Made by a program: the position numbers and the translations under genes | The notes under the pieces: generated by a model | Told to the model about the DNA's origin: nothing | The model's database searches: none | Seen by the model: only the letters and a program-made list of their open reading frames with translations | Shown: positions 15,111-22,967 of the stretch, piece after piece | Position numbering within the stretch: position 1 is the stretch's first letter | Layout: each line of letters opens with the position of its first letter | NCBI RefSeq assembly: GCF_014647835.1 | Contig: NZ_BMPY01000043.1 | Coordinates: 2,144-46,458 of the forward strand | DNA from: Microbispora rosea subsp. aerata | GTDB taxonomy: Bacteria > Actinomycetota > Actinomycetes > Streptosporangiales > Streptosporangiaceae | Direction of reading: 5' to 3' | DNA: 44,315 nt

Positions 15111-15359
15111 ATGACCGAAGAACAACGCTCGCCGACCGGCAAGCCCATGGTGGAAGCGACGCCGATGGACGTGATCCACGTCCGGATCGCGTCGTTCGCC
15201 CTGGTCTTCTGCTTCGCCGTTCTGGTGCTCTCCATCGTCGGGCGCATCTGGGTGCTGACCGGGATCGTCGTGGCGCTCATGGTGATCATCGCGATCTACA
15301 TGGCTATGGCCGTACGCAGGCAGAAGAAGCTCGGCGGCGGACCGCGGTCGAGAGGGTGA
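15111..15359 (+). CDS. Small two-pass membrane protein
   Basis: An 82-residue protein, ATG 15111, nine nt after the hldE stop and preceded by GGTAGGGGG. A polar N-terminus (to about 22) precedes two hydrophobic segments, VRIASFALVFCFAVLVLSIVGRI and VLTGIVVALMVIIAIYMAMAV, and a basic tail (RRQKKLGGG). No family is recognised. Tight spacing puts it in the hldE operon; the SDR follows after four nt. Confidence 0.7.
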   Translation: MTEEQRSPTGKPMVEATPMDVIHVRIASFALVFCFAVLVLSIVGRIWVLTGIVVALMVIIAIYMAMAVRRQKKLGGGPRSRG

Positions 15360-15363
15360 CGAG

Positions 15364-16362
15364 GTGACCCTGCGGGACAAGGTCGTCGTGGTGACCGGCG
15401 CGAGCGGCGGAGCCGGCCGGGCCGTGGTCCGGCGGCTCGGCGCCGAGGGCGCGAAGGTCGCGCTCATCGCGCGCGGGGAGGCGGGCCTCGCCGGGGCCGC
15501 CGTGGACGTCGGAGCCCTGGGCGGCGTGGGCAAGACCTTCGCCGCGGACGTCTCCGACTACGACCAGGTCCGCCAGGCCGCCCATCGGGCCGAGGCCGAG
15601 CTCGGCCCCGTCGACGTGTGGATCAACATCGCGTTCACGACGGTGTTCGCGCCGTTCCTGGAGATCACTCCGGAGGAGTACGAACGCGAGACCAAGGTGA
15701 CCTACCTCGGCTACGTGTGGGGCACCCGGGTGGCCCTGGAGCTGATGAAACCGCGCGACAAGGGCGTCATCGTGCAGGCGGGCTCGGCGCTGGCCTACCG
15801 GTCGATCCCGCTGCAGACGGCGTACTGCGGCGCCAAGCACGCCATCATGGGGTTCACCGAGTCGGTGCGGACCGAGCTGCTGGCCGAGGACTCGGGCGTG
15901 AAGATCACGATCGTGCAGCTCCCGGCGCTCAACACCCCGCAGTTCGACTGGGGGCTGAACCGGATGCGGCGGCACGCGCAGCCGATCCCGCCGATCTACC
16001 AGCCGGAGGTGGCCGCCGACGCGCTCGTCTACGCCGCCGAGCATCCGGAGCGCAAGGAATACTGGGTCGGCGGGATGACCGCGGCCACGATCCTGGGCCA
16101 GCGTACGGTGCCCGCCCTGCTCGACCGCCACCTCGCCAGGACCGGGGTGAGGTCGCAGCTCACCGGCGAGAAGGCGCCCACCGGGGTGTCGAACCTGTGG
16201 GAACCCGCGGACGAGGACAAGGACTACGGCGCGCACGGCAGCTTCGACCGGCGGTCGCACGGCCGCAGCGTGCAGATGTGGATGTCCCAGCACCGCCGCC
16301 TGGTCACCGCCGCCGTCCTCGGGCTCGCCGCCGTCGCCGGTTTCACCCTGCGCCACCGCTGA
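15364..16362 (+). CDS. Short-chain dehydrogenase/reductase with C-terminal membrane anchor
   Basis: A 332-residue protein, GTG start with GAGG-like purines (TGACGAG) just upstream. The Rossmann nucleotide site is TGASGGAGRA (11-20), which suits NAD(P)H. The active site is Ser141 with YCGAK (Tyr154/Lys158). The classical NNAG motif is replaced by WINIAF (about 86-91), as in a long SDR subgroup. Residues 230-300 extend the fold, and a final hydrophobic stretch (LVTAAVLGLAAVAGFTLRHR) could anchor the C-terminus in the membrane. The substrate is unknown. It is the last gene of the hldE operon; a role in glycan or stress metabolism is inference only. Confidence 0.85.
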   Translation: MTLRDKVVVVTGASGGAGRAVVRRLGAEGAKVALIARGEAGLAGAAVDVGALGGVGKTFAADVSDYDQVRQAAHRAEAELGPVDVWINIAFTTVFAPFLEITPEEYERETKVTYLGYVWGTRVALELMKPRDKGVIVQAGSALAYRSIPLQTAYCGAKHAIMGFTESVRTELLAEDSGVKITIVQLPALNTPQFDWGLNRMRRHAQPIPPIYQPEVAADALVYAAEHPERKEYWVGGMTAATILGQRTVPALLDRHLARTGVRSQLTGEKAPTGVSNLWEPADEDKDYGAHGSFDRRSHGRSVQMWMSQHRRLVTAAVLGLAAVAGFTLRHR

Positions 16363-16499
16363 CGCCCCAGCCCGGAAACACGCCCGGCTGAGTCATCGCG
16401 GCAAGACCAAGAGTGACGAGCTGATCATAATTCGTTACGACGTGCTCCTCATCCAGCCCGGCGTGGATACGGTCACCAGCCCCGACCTCGCCGCCGACG

Positions 16500-16775
16500 G
16501 CGCCGCCTCGCAAGGTCGGGGATCACCTGGAGGAGCACTTGAAGGCGGAAACCTACGAGTACCTCAGCGACTGGGCCCGTGAGAACATCGCCAAGGGCAA
16601 GGCCGAGGGACAGGCCGAGGCGATCTTGACGGTTCTGTCGGCTCGCGGCATCGAGGTGTCCGAGGACCTTTCCGAGAAGATCCGCAAATGTAATGACCTC
16701 GACCGGTTGGCCGCCTGGCTTCGAGCGGCCGCCACGGTCGACTCCTCTGACGCGCTGCTCGATGACATGTCCTGA
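16500..16775 (+). pseudogene. Remnant of an Rpn-family (PD-(D/E)XK) nuclease/transposase-like gene
   Basis: The open part reads KAETYEYLSDWARENIAKGKAEGQAEAILTVLSARG, then EVSEDLSEKIRKCNDLDRLAAWLRAAATVD. This is the typical C-terminal tail (GKAEG linker, then an acid-rich helical domain) of actinobacterial Rpn or DUF4351-like proteins. A TTG codon at 16539 with GGAGGAG upstream could start a 78-residue protein. The frame, however, continues upstream with no ATG, and the nuclease domain of about 200 residues is missing. I favour a remnant; a short expressed protein remains possible. Confidence 0.6.
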
Positions 16776-16781
16776 TCGCCG

Positions 16782-19025
16782 TTATCGGCAGGCGGCGAGG
16801 GCACGGGCCGTCGGCGTTCCCGCGTCCGGCGGATAGTCCGCGACGTGCCCCCGGAAGAGGACGCGCCCGCCGTGCCTGCCGGGGCCGGGCCCGAGGTCGA
16901 TCAGCCAGTCGGCCTGCCGGATGACGTCCAGGTTGTGCTCGATGACCACGACGGTGTGCCCGCGGTCGACCAGCGCGTCCAGGAGCCGGAGCAGGCCGTC
17001 GATGTCGCTCATGTGCAGGCCCGTGGTGGGTTCGTCGAGCACGTACGTCGCGGGCCGCTCGGCGTCGCGCAACTCCTTGGCGATCTTGAGTCGCTGGCAC
17101 TCGCCTCCGGACAGCGTGGTGAGCGACTGACCCAGCCGCAGATAGCCGAGGCCGGCCTGCGACAGGTGCCGCAGCGCCCGGTCGACGGCCTTGTCGGGCA
17201 GCCGGCGCCTGGCCTGGTCGACGGACAGAGCGTCGACGTCGGCGATGGACAGGCCGTCGACGGTGTACGCGAGCACCTCGGGGGTGAAGCGCCGCCCTTC
17301 ACACGCCTCGCAGACGACCTCCTGGCCGTCCATGAACGCCAGGTCGGTGTAGACGACGCCGAGCCCGTCGCACTTCGGGCAGGCCCTTTCGGAGTTCGCG
17401 CTGAACAGCGCGGCGGGGACGCCGTTGCGCCGGGCGAACAGCCTGCGGATCGCCGGCGCGATGCCGGTGTAGGTGATCGGCGTGGACCGGCGGTTGACGG
17501 CGACCGGCCGCTGATCGATCACGATGGCGTCGTGCTGCCCGACGAGTTCGGCGGCCAGGCTGGACTTGCCCGAGCCGGCGACGCCGGTGAGCACGGTCAT
17601 CACCCCGGCGGGGATGTCCACGGTGACGCGCCGCAGGTTGTTGCGCGTCGCCTCGGCGACTGTGATCACCCCCTTCGCCGTACGCGGAGCCGTCTTGAGC
17701 GGCGCGGGCCGCCGCAGCGCGCGTCCCGTGGAGGTGTCGGCCCGCCGGAGCTCGGGGAACGTGCCCTGGAAGACGAGCCGTCCTCCATCGGCTCCGGCCC
17801 CGGGGCCGATCTCCACGATCTGGTCGGCGACGGCCATGACGGCGGGGTCGTGCTCCACGACGAGGATGGTGTTGCCCCTGTCGCGCAGCCGCTCGAGCAG
17901 CCTCGTCATGGACTCGACGTCCGTGGGGTGGAGCCCGGCCGTGGGCTCGTCGAACACGTAGAGCATCTCGGTGAGGCTCGACCCGAGATGCTTCACGATC
18001 TTGACGCGCTGGGACTCGCCGCCCGACAGCGTCGTCGTCGCGCGGGCCAGGTGGAGATATCCCAGGCCGATGGCGTCCATCGCGTCGAGCCTGGCGGTCA
18101 GCGCCGCGACGGCGGGCGCGACCTCCGGCGCGTCGATGCCCCGCACGAAGGCGGCGAGCTCGGCGACCTCCAGCCGGGACAGCTCGCCGATGGTGCGCCC
18201 GAGGACGGTGGCGGTGCGGGACGCCTCGCCAAGCCGGTCTCCCCCGCAGTCCGGGCAGACCCGCGACCGGGTGAACCGGCGGATCGTCTCCTGCTTGCGC
18301 TCCGACAGCTCCCCCGAGGCGCGCAGGTAGATCCGCTCGAACCGCTCGACCACCCCCTCGTAGTCCTTCGGCAGCCGGCGCCCCAGCCGTGCCGCCGCCT
18401 CGCCGCCGTACAGCAGGGCGTCGCGCTCGTCCCGGCTCCACTCGCGCAGCGGCGTGTCCGCGTCGAACACGCCGATGTCGGCGTACTGGGAGTACCAGTA
18501 GTTGCCGTCGCCGAACCCGGGCAGCCGGATCGCCCCCTGCCGCAGCGACTTGTCCGGGTCGAGGATGCGGTCCACGGCCGTGACGACGACGTCGCCGAGT
18601 CCCGAGCACGTGGGGCACATCCCGGCCGGGTCGTTGAACGAGAAGTGGTTCGACTCTCCCACGTGCGGCTCGCTGAGGCGGGAGAACAGCAGCCGCAGGT
18701 AGGTCCAGGTGTCGGTGATCGTGCCGACCGTGGAGCGGGCGTTGCCGCCGAGACGTCGCTGGTCGATCACCACGACCGGCGACAGCCCGTCGATGTGCTC
18801 CACGTCGGGCCGCGTCCACTTCGGCAGCCGGTTGCGCGCGAACGGCGGGAACGACTCGTTGAGCTGATAACCGGCCTCCGCCGCGATCGTGTCGAAGACC
18901 AGCGACGACTTGCCCGACCCCGAGACGCCGGCGAAGACCACCAGGCGGTTGCGCGGGATGTCCACGTCGACGGCGCGGAGGTTGTTCGTACGTGCCCCTC
19001 TGATGGAGATGTGCCGTGTCGCCAT
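16782..19025 (-). CDS. UvrA-like ATP-binding protein (excinuclease paralogue)
   Basis: A 747-residue tandem ABC ATPase of the UvrA family. The first half has Walker A GVSGSGKSS (33-41), zinc cysteines CPTCSGLG and CPDCGG, the signature LSGGESQR and Walker B DEPTAGLHP. The second half repeats this with GVAGSGKSS, CPKCDGLG, CEACEG, LSGGECQR and DEPTTGLHMSD. It is about 200 residues shorter than housekeeping UvrA, and the UvrB-binding and insertion domains look reduced. It therefore belongs to the UvrA paralogues linked to drug self-resistance or DNA-adduct sensing, not to core repair. It is divergent from a WYL regulator 62 bp away, a recurrent actinobacterial pairing. Confidence 0.9.
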   Translation of the reverse strand: MATRHISIRGARTNNLRAVDVDIPRNRLVVFAGVSGSGKSSLVFDTIAAEAGYQLNESFPPFARNRLPKWTRPDVEHIDGLSPVVVIDQRRLGGNARSTVGTITDTWTYLRLLFSRLSEPHVGESNHFSFNDPAGMCPTCSGLGDVVVTAVDRILDPDKSLRQGAIRLPGFGDGNYWYSQYADIGVFDADTPLREWSRDERDALLYGGEAAARLGRRLPKDYEGVVERFERIYLRASGELSERKQETIRRFTRSRVCPDCGGDRLGEASRTATVLGRTIGELSRLEVAELAAFVRGIDAPEVAPAVAALTARLDAMDAIGLGYLHLARATTTLSGGESQRVKIVKHLGSSLTEMLYVFDEPTAGLHPTDVESMTRLLERLRDRGNTILVVEHDPAVMAVADQIVEIGPGAGADGGRLVFQGTFPELRRADTSTGRALRRPAPLKTAPRTAKGVITVAEATRNNLRRVTVDIPAGVMTVLTGVAGSGKSSLAAELVGQHDAIVIDQRPVAVNRRSTPITYTGIAPAIRRLFARRNGVPAALFSANSERACPKCDGLGVVYTDLAFMDGQEVVCEACEGRRFTPEVLAYTVDGLSIADVDALSVDQARRRLPDKAVDRALRHLSQAGLGYLRLGQSLTTLSGGECQRLKIAKELRDAERPATYVLDEPTTGLHMSDIDGLLRLLDALVDRGHTVVVIEHNLDVIRQADWLIDLGPGPGRHGGRVLFRGHVADYPPDAGTPTARALAACR

Positions 19026-19087
19026 GCTCGTGACCGTACGGGCAGTCGCGGCCGGATTCTGACCGCGATTGCGGGCATGATGAGCGG

Positions 19088-20065
19088 GTGGCGGACGTGA
19101 CCCGGCGCATGCTGGCCCTGCTGTCGATCCTCCAGACGGGTCGGCCGTTCAGCGGGGACGACCTCGCCGCGCGCCTGGACGTCAGCCCGCGCACCGTGCG
19201 CCGCGACGTGGACCGGCTCAGGGAGTACGGCTATCCCGTGGAGACCCAGCCGGGACCGGGCGGCCACTACCGGCTGGTGGCGGGCCGGACCATGCCCCCG
19301 CTCGTCCTGGACGACGACGAGGCGGTCGCCGTGCTGCTCGGCCTCGCCACTCTCGCCTCCTCCGGCTCCGGCGAGGACGGGGCGCTGGACGACGCGGCGA
19401 CCCGCGCGTACGGCAAGCTCGACCAGTTTCTGCCCGCGCGGCTGCGTCCGCGCGTGGCCGCGCTGCGGGCGAGCCTGGAGACCGACCGGCGGCTCGCGCC
19501 CGCGGTGAACGCGGCGCTTCTCGCCGGGCTCGCCGAGGCGATCAACGACCGGGAGGTCGTGCGGTTCGGCTACCGCGACAGGCACGGCGGGGCGAGCCGC
19601 CGACGGGTGGAGCCGCACCGGCAGATCCACCTGCTCGCGCGCTGGTATCTGCTGGGCTGGGACCTGGACCGGGACGACTGGCGGGTGTTCCGCCTCGACC
19701 GCGTCCGCGACCTGGTGCGCACCGGCGTGCGGCACGCTCCCCGCGACCTGCCGGCCGACGCGGCCCTGGCATACCTCCGCCGGGGCCTCAACGCGGACCG
19801 CCGGCGCGTGCGGCTCGTCGTGCGGGCGCGGCCCGACCGGGTGGCCGACGCGTTGAAGTTCGAGGACGCCGAGATCCACCGGGGGCCGGGCGACGGGGAG
19901 ACCCGGGTGACCGTCTGGCTCGACTCCTGGGAGTGGCTCGTCCTCGCCCTGGCCCGCCTCGACGCCGACTTCACCGTCGTCGAGCCCGAGGACTTCCGCG
20001 GCGCCTATGCCGCGTTCGCCCGCCGTCTTCTCGCCGCCGCCGATGAGCCGCCGCCCCGGCGGTGA
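19088..20065 (+). CDS. WYL-domain transcriptional regulator (HTH_11-WYL)
   Basis: A 325-residue protein, GTG start at 19088. Residues 1-60 form a DeoR/HTH_11 winged helix: RRMLALLSILQTGRPFSGDDLAARLDVSPRTVRRDVDRLREYGYPVE. Residues 140-220 hold the WYL domain (VRFGYRDRHG, RVEPHRQIHLLARWYLLGWDLDRDDWRVFRLDRV), and about 235-315 the WCX extension. WYL regulators sense nucleic acid or nucleotide ligands and often respond to DNA damage. The divergent UvrA-like gene is the likely target, with operators in the 62-bp gap. Confidence 0.92.
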   Translation: MADVTRRMLALLSILQTGRPFSGDDLAARLDVSPRTVRRDVDRLREYGYPVETQPGPGGHYRLVAGRTMPPLVLDDDEAVAVLLGLATLASSGSGEDGALDDAATRAYGKLDQFLPARLRPRVAALRASLETDRRLAPAVNAALLAGLAEAINDREVVRFGYRDRHGGASRRRVEPHRQIHLLARWYLLGWDLDRDDWRVFRLDRVRDLVRTGVRHAPRDLPADAALAYLRRGLNADRRRVRLVVRARPDRVADALKFEDAEIHRGPGDGETRVTVWLDSWEWLVLALARLDADFTVVEPEDFRGAYAAFARRLLAAADEPPPRR

Positions 20066-20078
20066 GGCGGGGGGACGG

Positions 20079-20471
20079 TCAGCGGGCCTTGGCGGTGGCC
20101 TTGCGGTTGGCCTTCTTGATGGCGTCCACGAGCTCGTCTTTGGTCATCCTCGACCGGCCCGGGATGCCGAGGCGGCCGGCGACGTCGTAGAGATGCCGCT
20201 TGGAGGCGTTCGCGTCGACGCCCTCGGCCGTCTCGCCCTGCTTCGGCGTGCTCTTCCTCGCCTGCCGGTCCGACGGCCCGCGTCCCTTCTTCTTCTCCCA
20301 GTGGTCGCCCACCTTCTCGAAGGAGTGCTTGAGCGCGGCGAACGCCGTACGGTGGGCGCGCTGACCCTCGCCGTACGTCTCGACGGCGGAGTCGTGCGCC
20401 TTGATCCACGTCTCCTGGGCCTCCTTGGGCGAGCGCTCCAGGGTCGAGGGCAGTTCCTCACGTCCGGGCAT
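20079..20471 (-). CDS. ChaB-domain protein with Rho-N-like C-terminus
   Basis: A 130-residue protein. Residues 5-60 match ChaB: ELPSTLERSPKEAQETWIKAHDSAVETYGEG followed by RTAFAALKHSFEKVGDHWEKK. After a Lys/Gln-rich linker, residues 90-125 (SKRHLYDVAGRLGIPGRSRMTKDELVDAIKKANRK) resemble the Rho N-terminal or SAP-like helix pair that binds nucleic acid. In actinobacteria this two-domain protein is common and usually stress-linked. GGAGG lies upstream of the ATG. Upstream on its strand, GTTT-N13-GGGATA is a weak SigB-like match. It is convergent with the WYL gene. Confidence 0.85.
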   Translation of the reverse strand: MPGREELPSTLERSPKEAQETWIKAHDSAVETYGEGQRAHRTAFAALKHSFEKVGDHWEKKKGRGPSDRQARKSTPKQGETAEGVDANASKRHLYDVAGRLGIPGRSRMTKDELVDAIKKANRKATAKAR

Positions 20472-20582
20472 CGTGATGCCTCCCTTCGGGGGACCGTCGG
20501 AAGTCCGCCTCCTTCGCCTCTATCCCCTCCACGGGTTCCAAACGTCGCGGGCCCACGCCGTTATGAGGCAGCATTGCGACTT

Positions 20583-21104
20583 ATGACCGATATCCCCATT
20601 GTGGTGATGGGCCTGATGGGCGCCGGGAAGAGCACCGTCGCCCGGCTCCTCGCCGACGCGCTGGACCGGCCGATGCGCGACAGCGACGCGGATCTGGAGG
20701 CCAGGTATGGCGCCACCGCCGCCGCGATGGCCGGCAGCCTGGGCGCCGACGAGCTGCACGCCCGCGAGGCGGAGGTGCTGCGGGACGCGCTGGCGGACCG
20801 TCCGGCCCCGGTCATCGCCGCCGCCGCCAGCACGGTGGAGGATCCCGGGACGCGGCGGGCGCTGGACTCCGCCTTCGTGGTGTTTCTCGACGGCCCGCCC
20901 GAGGTGCTCGCCGAGCGGATGAAGTCGAGCTCCCACCGCCCGCATTTCAAGCCCGACCTGGTGCGCATGCTGACCGAGCAGCGCGACCTGCGGCTGCCGT
21001 GGTTCCGCGAGGTGGCGGACGTGATCGCGGATCCCTCCGCGCACGGGCCCGAGGAGATCGCGGCCACCGTGCTCGCCCGCTTCGAGGACGCGAAGACCTC
21101 GTGA
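20583..21104 (+). CDS. Shikimate-kinase-like P-loop kinase
   Basis: A 173-residue protein with Walker A GLMGAGKST (residues 10-18), DSDADLEARYG in the position of the shikimate kinase DxD/acceptor region, the E-rich helix (ELHAREAEVLRDAL), a lid region (ERMKSSSHRPHF), and DLRLPWFREVADVIAD at the end, like the RxPxYxEvAd motif. Size and motif order fit the shikimate kinase family, but the substrate-binding Arg of true AroK is not evident and no aro genes are near. A paralogue with another small-molecule substrate is likely. The start at 20583 has only a weak upstream site. Confidence 0.75.
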   Translation: MTDIPIVVMGLMGAGKSTVARLLADALDRPMRDSDADLEARYGATAAAMAGSLGADELHAREAEVLRDALADRPAPVIAAAASTVEDPGTRRALDSAFVVFLDGPPEVLAERMKSSSHRPHFKPDLVRMLTEQRDLRLPWFREVADVIADPSAHGPEEIAATVLARFEDAKTS

Positions 21105-21113
21105 GACGCCGGG

Positions 21114-21581
21114 TCAGCCGACGGCGATGCGGGACTGGTGCGGGACGACGGGAAACAGCGACGGGCTGCCCGCCCCGGCGATGAACCAGACGGTCTTGCC
21201 GCCGCGCCCGGAGCCGGCCACTCCCCAGTCGTCGGCGAGCTCGTCCACGATGAGCAGCCCCCTGCCGCCGAGGGAGTCGAGGTCCGCCTCGCGCTGGCGG
21301 GGCACGCCCTCGCCCTGGTCGAAGACCTCGCCGTACACCCAGGTGCCGTTGCTGCCGAGCCGGAGGGCGAAGACGTTGCCGCCGTACCGTACGGCGTTCG
21401 AGGCGAGCTCGCTCACGATGAGACAGCAATCGTCGATGAGCTCGTCCAGACCCCACCGGGACAGCTCACGACGGACGAGGGCGCGCGCCTCGGCCACACT
21501 CGCGCCGACTGCGGGCAGGAGGCATTCGGCGGTCCAGACGGGGGCCGGGTCAACCGGAGCCGTGCCGAAAGGGAGAGTCAC
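21114..21581 (-). CDS. RsbW-like histidine-kinase-type ATPase (anti-sigma/regulatory)
   Basis: A 155-residue protein. GTG 21581 is chosen as start because AAGGAGG lies 5 nt upstream; the longer ATG frame runs through a palindrome. HATPase motifs: N-box LIVSELASNAVRYGG (Asn62), G1 FDQGEGVP (Asp88), G2 LDSLGGRGLLIVDELADDWG (104-120). These define single-domain ATPases of the RsbW/SpoIIAB type, which bind sigma factors or other STAS-system partners. No anti-anti-sigma or sigma gene is adjacent, as is usual for the many orphan copies in actinomycetes. The promoter is flanked by two palindromes. Confidence 0.85.
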   Translation of the reverse strand: MTLPFGTAPVDPAPVWTAECLLPAVGASVAEARALVRRELSRWGLDELIDDCCLIVSELASNAVRYGGNVFALRLGSNGTWVYGEVFDQGEGVPRQREADLDSLGGRGLLIVDELADDWGVAGSGRGGKTVWFIAGAGSPSLFPVVPHQSRIAVG

Positions 21582-21597
21582 GCGCGCCTCCTTAGCT

Positions 21598-21615
21598 CGT
21601 GGGAGCGCTCCCACG
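21598..21615. promoter_or_regulatory. Perfect 18-bp palindrome matching the CebR/CelR operator
   Basis: CGTGGGAGCGCTCCCACG is a perfect palindrome whose inner 14 bp, TGGGAGCGCTCCCA, equal the operator known for the LacI-family cellobiose regulators CebR (Streptomyces) and CelR (Thermobifida). It lies 17 bp before the RsbW-like gene's GTG and overlaps its predicted transcription start. Confidence 0.7.
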
Positions 21616-21619
21616 GCTC

Positions 21620-21649
21620 AAGATACGACACGCAACGCAGTCATGTGAA
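21620..21649 (-). promoter_or_regulatory. Housekeeping-type promoter TTCACA-N18-TATCTT
   Basis: On the minus strand TTCACA (plus 21644-21649) and TATCTT (plus 21620-21625) are spaced 18 nt, pointing to a start site near 21613, inside the palindrome 21598-21615. It drives the RsbW-like gene. Confidence 0.45.
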
Positions 21650-21655
21650 TTCAAA

Positions 21656-21671
21656 GAAACAAGATTGTTTC
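21656..21671. promoter_or_regulatory. Inverted repeat GAAACAA-GA-TTGTTTC, candidate operator
   Basis: Two perfect 7-bp arms with a 2-nt centre lie just upstream of the -35 of the RsbW-like gene. Its low GC stands out in this genome. Its position fits an activator or a second repressor site; no binding protein can be named. Confidence 0.4.
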
Positions 21672-21925
21672 CGGTCAATGCCTCATTCGTGATGAGCGTG
21701 AACGGGGGAACATCGGCATTTCCCCCGGACGCACCGCGTGGCCGCAGGTCAGCGGGATCGGTTTCGACGGCGCCGGCTCCTCGCATAACGCCCTCGGGAA
21801 AGAATACTTGACTGCCTCTGTCATGAAAATAGCTGAAAAATGTACATCTCGGCATGATGATGTGCACGGACCGGAATAACCTACCGTGATCGGACGAACC
21901 GCCCGTGCGTCTTCCCCGCGCCCTT
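21672..21925. other. Intergenic region with no recognised gene
   Basis: No convincing coding frame. The part at 21800-21870 is unusually AT-rich and contains TTGACT at 21808-21813, a possible lone promoter reading toward the 3' end of the epimerase gene, but without a good -10. Confidence 0.4.
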
Positions 21926-22864
21926 TCACCCGAGTGCGGTGATCCCAAAGCGGTGGGCGGCCCGCTCCCCCGGCGCCAGGCGCACCAGGCACTCCCCCGT
22001 CGCGAACGCGTTCGGCGGGCAGCTCATCGGCTCGATCGCCACCCCCGCCCGCCGGTACGGCTCGGGCAGCGTGTCGCCGGTGAAGACCTGGAGCCACTCG
22101 ACGCCGGGCCCGCCCCACAGCTCCACGCCCCGGGAGCCGTCCGCCGCCCGCAGCCGGGCCCGCACCCGCCCGTCGTCGTCACGCCGCAGGGCCGTATAAG
22201 GAGTGTCGAGCACGGTGCCGCCGACGCGGCGTCCCTCGCGGAAGTCATACTCCGTGCCCTCGACCGGGCGGCGGCCGATCGGGATCTTCTGCTCGTCCAC
22301 CGGGGTCCACTCGGCCGCGGGCACCTCCAGCACGGCGTCGTCCACCGTCTCCTCGCCCAGGGTGAGGTAGGGATGCGCGCCCATGCCGTACGGCGCGACG
22401 CCGTCGCCCACGTTCACGGCCGACACCTCGACCTCCAGGCCGGCCTCGCCCAGCGCGTACGACACGGTCAGGTCGAGCACGTGGGGATAGCCGAGCTGGG
22501 GAAACAGCCGCAGCCCGAGCGTGATCGCGGCGGCGTCCCGCTCCAGCACCGTCCAGGGCATCAGGCGCGCGAAACCGTGCGTGGCGTTGCCGGTCCCGGG
22601 CTCGGTGATCGCGAGCTGCCTGGTCTCGCCGTCGACGTCATACCTGCCGTCGCGCACCCGGTTCGGCCAGGGCAGCAGCAACTGCCCGGCGGCGCCCACC
22701 GGATGCGCGTCCGCGGGATAGGACATGACCAGCGGCCGGTCGTCGTACGTCAGGACGCGCAGGCCCCCGCCCACCTCGGTGACGGTCGCCGCGTATCCGT
22801 GCGCGGCGATCGTGTGCTGTGCGCCGGTCGGGGGAACGGACTCGCGAACCGCTGGTTCTGTCAT
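21926..22864 (-). CDS. Aldose 1-epimerase family protein
   Basis: A 312-residue protein of the galactose mutarotase fold. Visible motifs: QLLLPWPNRVRDGRY (sugar-binding Asn/Arg), the active-site His in GNATHGFARLMPW (NxTHG), and the second His in YGMGAHPYLTLG; the catalytic Glu is probably in GVAIEPMSCPPNAF (about 282). It interconverts alpha and beta anomers of an aldohexose in the cytosol. The ATG at 22864 lacks a clear ribosome binding site. The gene is alone; no sugar catabolic genes adjoin it. Confidence 0.9.
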   Translation of the reverse strand: MTEPAVRESVPPTGAQHTIAAHGYAATVTEVGGGLRVLTYDDRPLVMSYPADAHPVGAAGQLLLPWPNRVRDGRYDVDGETRQLAITEPGTGNATHGFARLMPWTVLERDAAAITLGLRLFPQLGYPHVLDLTVSYALGEAGLEVEVSAVNVGDGVAPYGMGAHPYLTLGEETVDDAVLEVPAAEWTPVDEQKIPIGRRPVEGTEYDFREGRRVGGTVLDTPYTALRRDDDGRVRARLRAADGSRGVELWGGPGVEWLQVFTGDTLPEPYRRAGVAIEPMSCPPNAFATGECLVRLAPGERAAHRFGITALG

Positions 22865-22967
22865 AAGAGGGATTTTCCCACCCGTCCCGGCGCATTTCTC
22901 CGGTCGTTTCCGACCGTTTTCCGGCTCTGGGCCGTGAGCCCGGCGGTCCGGGCCCACGCCCCGGGTG

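Noticed and set aside
16845-19100. A 751-codon plus-strand frame opposite the UvrA-like gene.
   Set aside because: Shadow of the minus-strand gene; the minus frame carries all ABC motifs.
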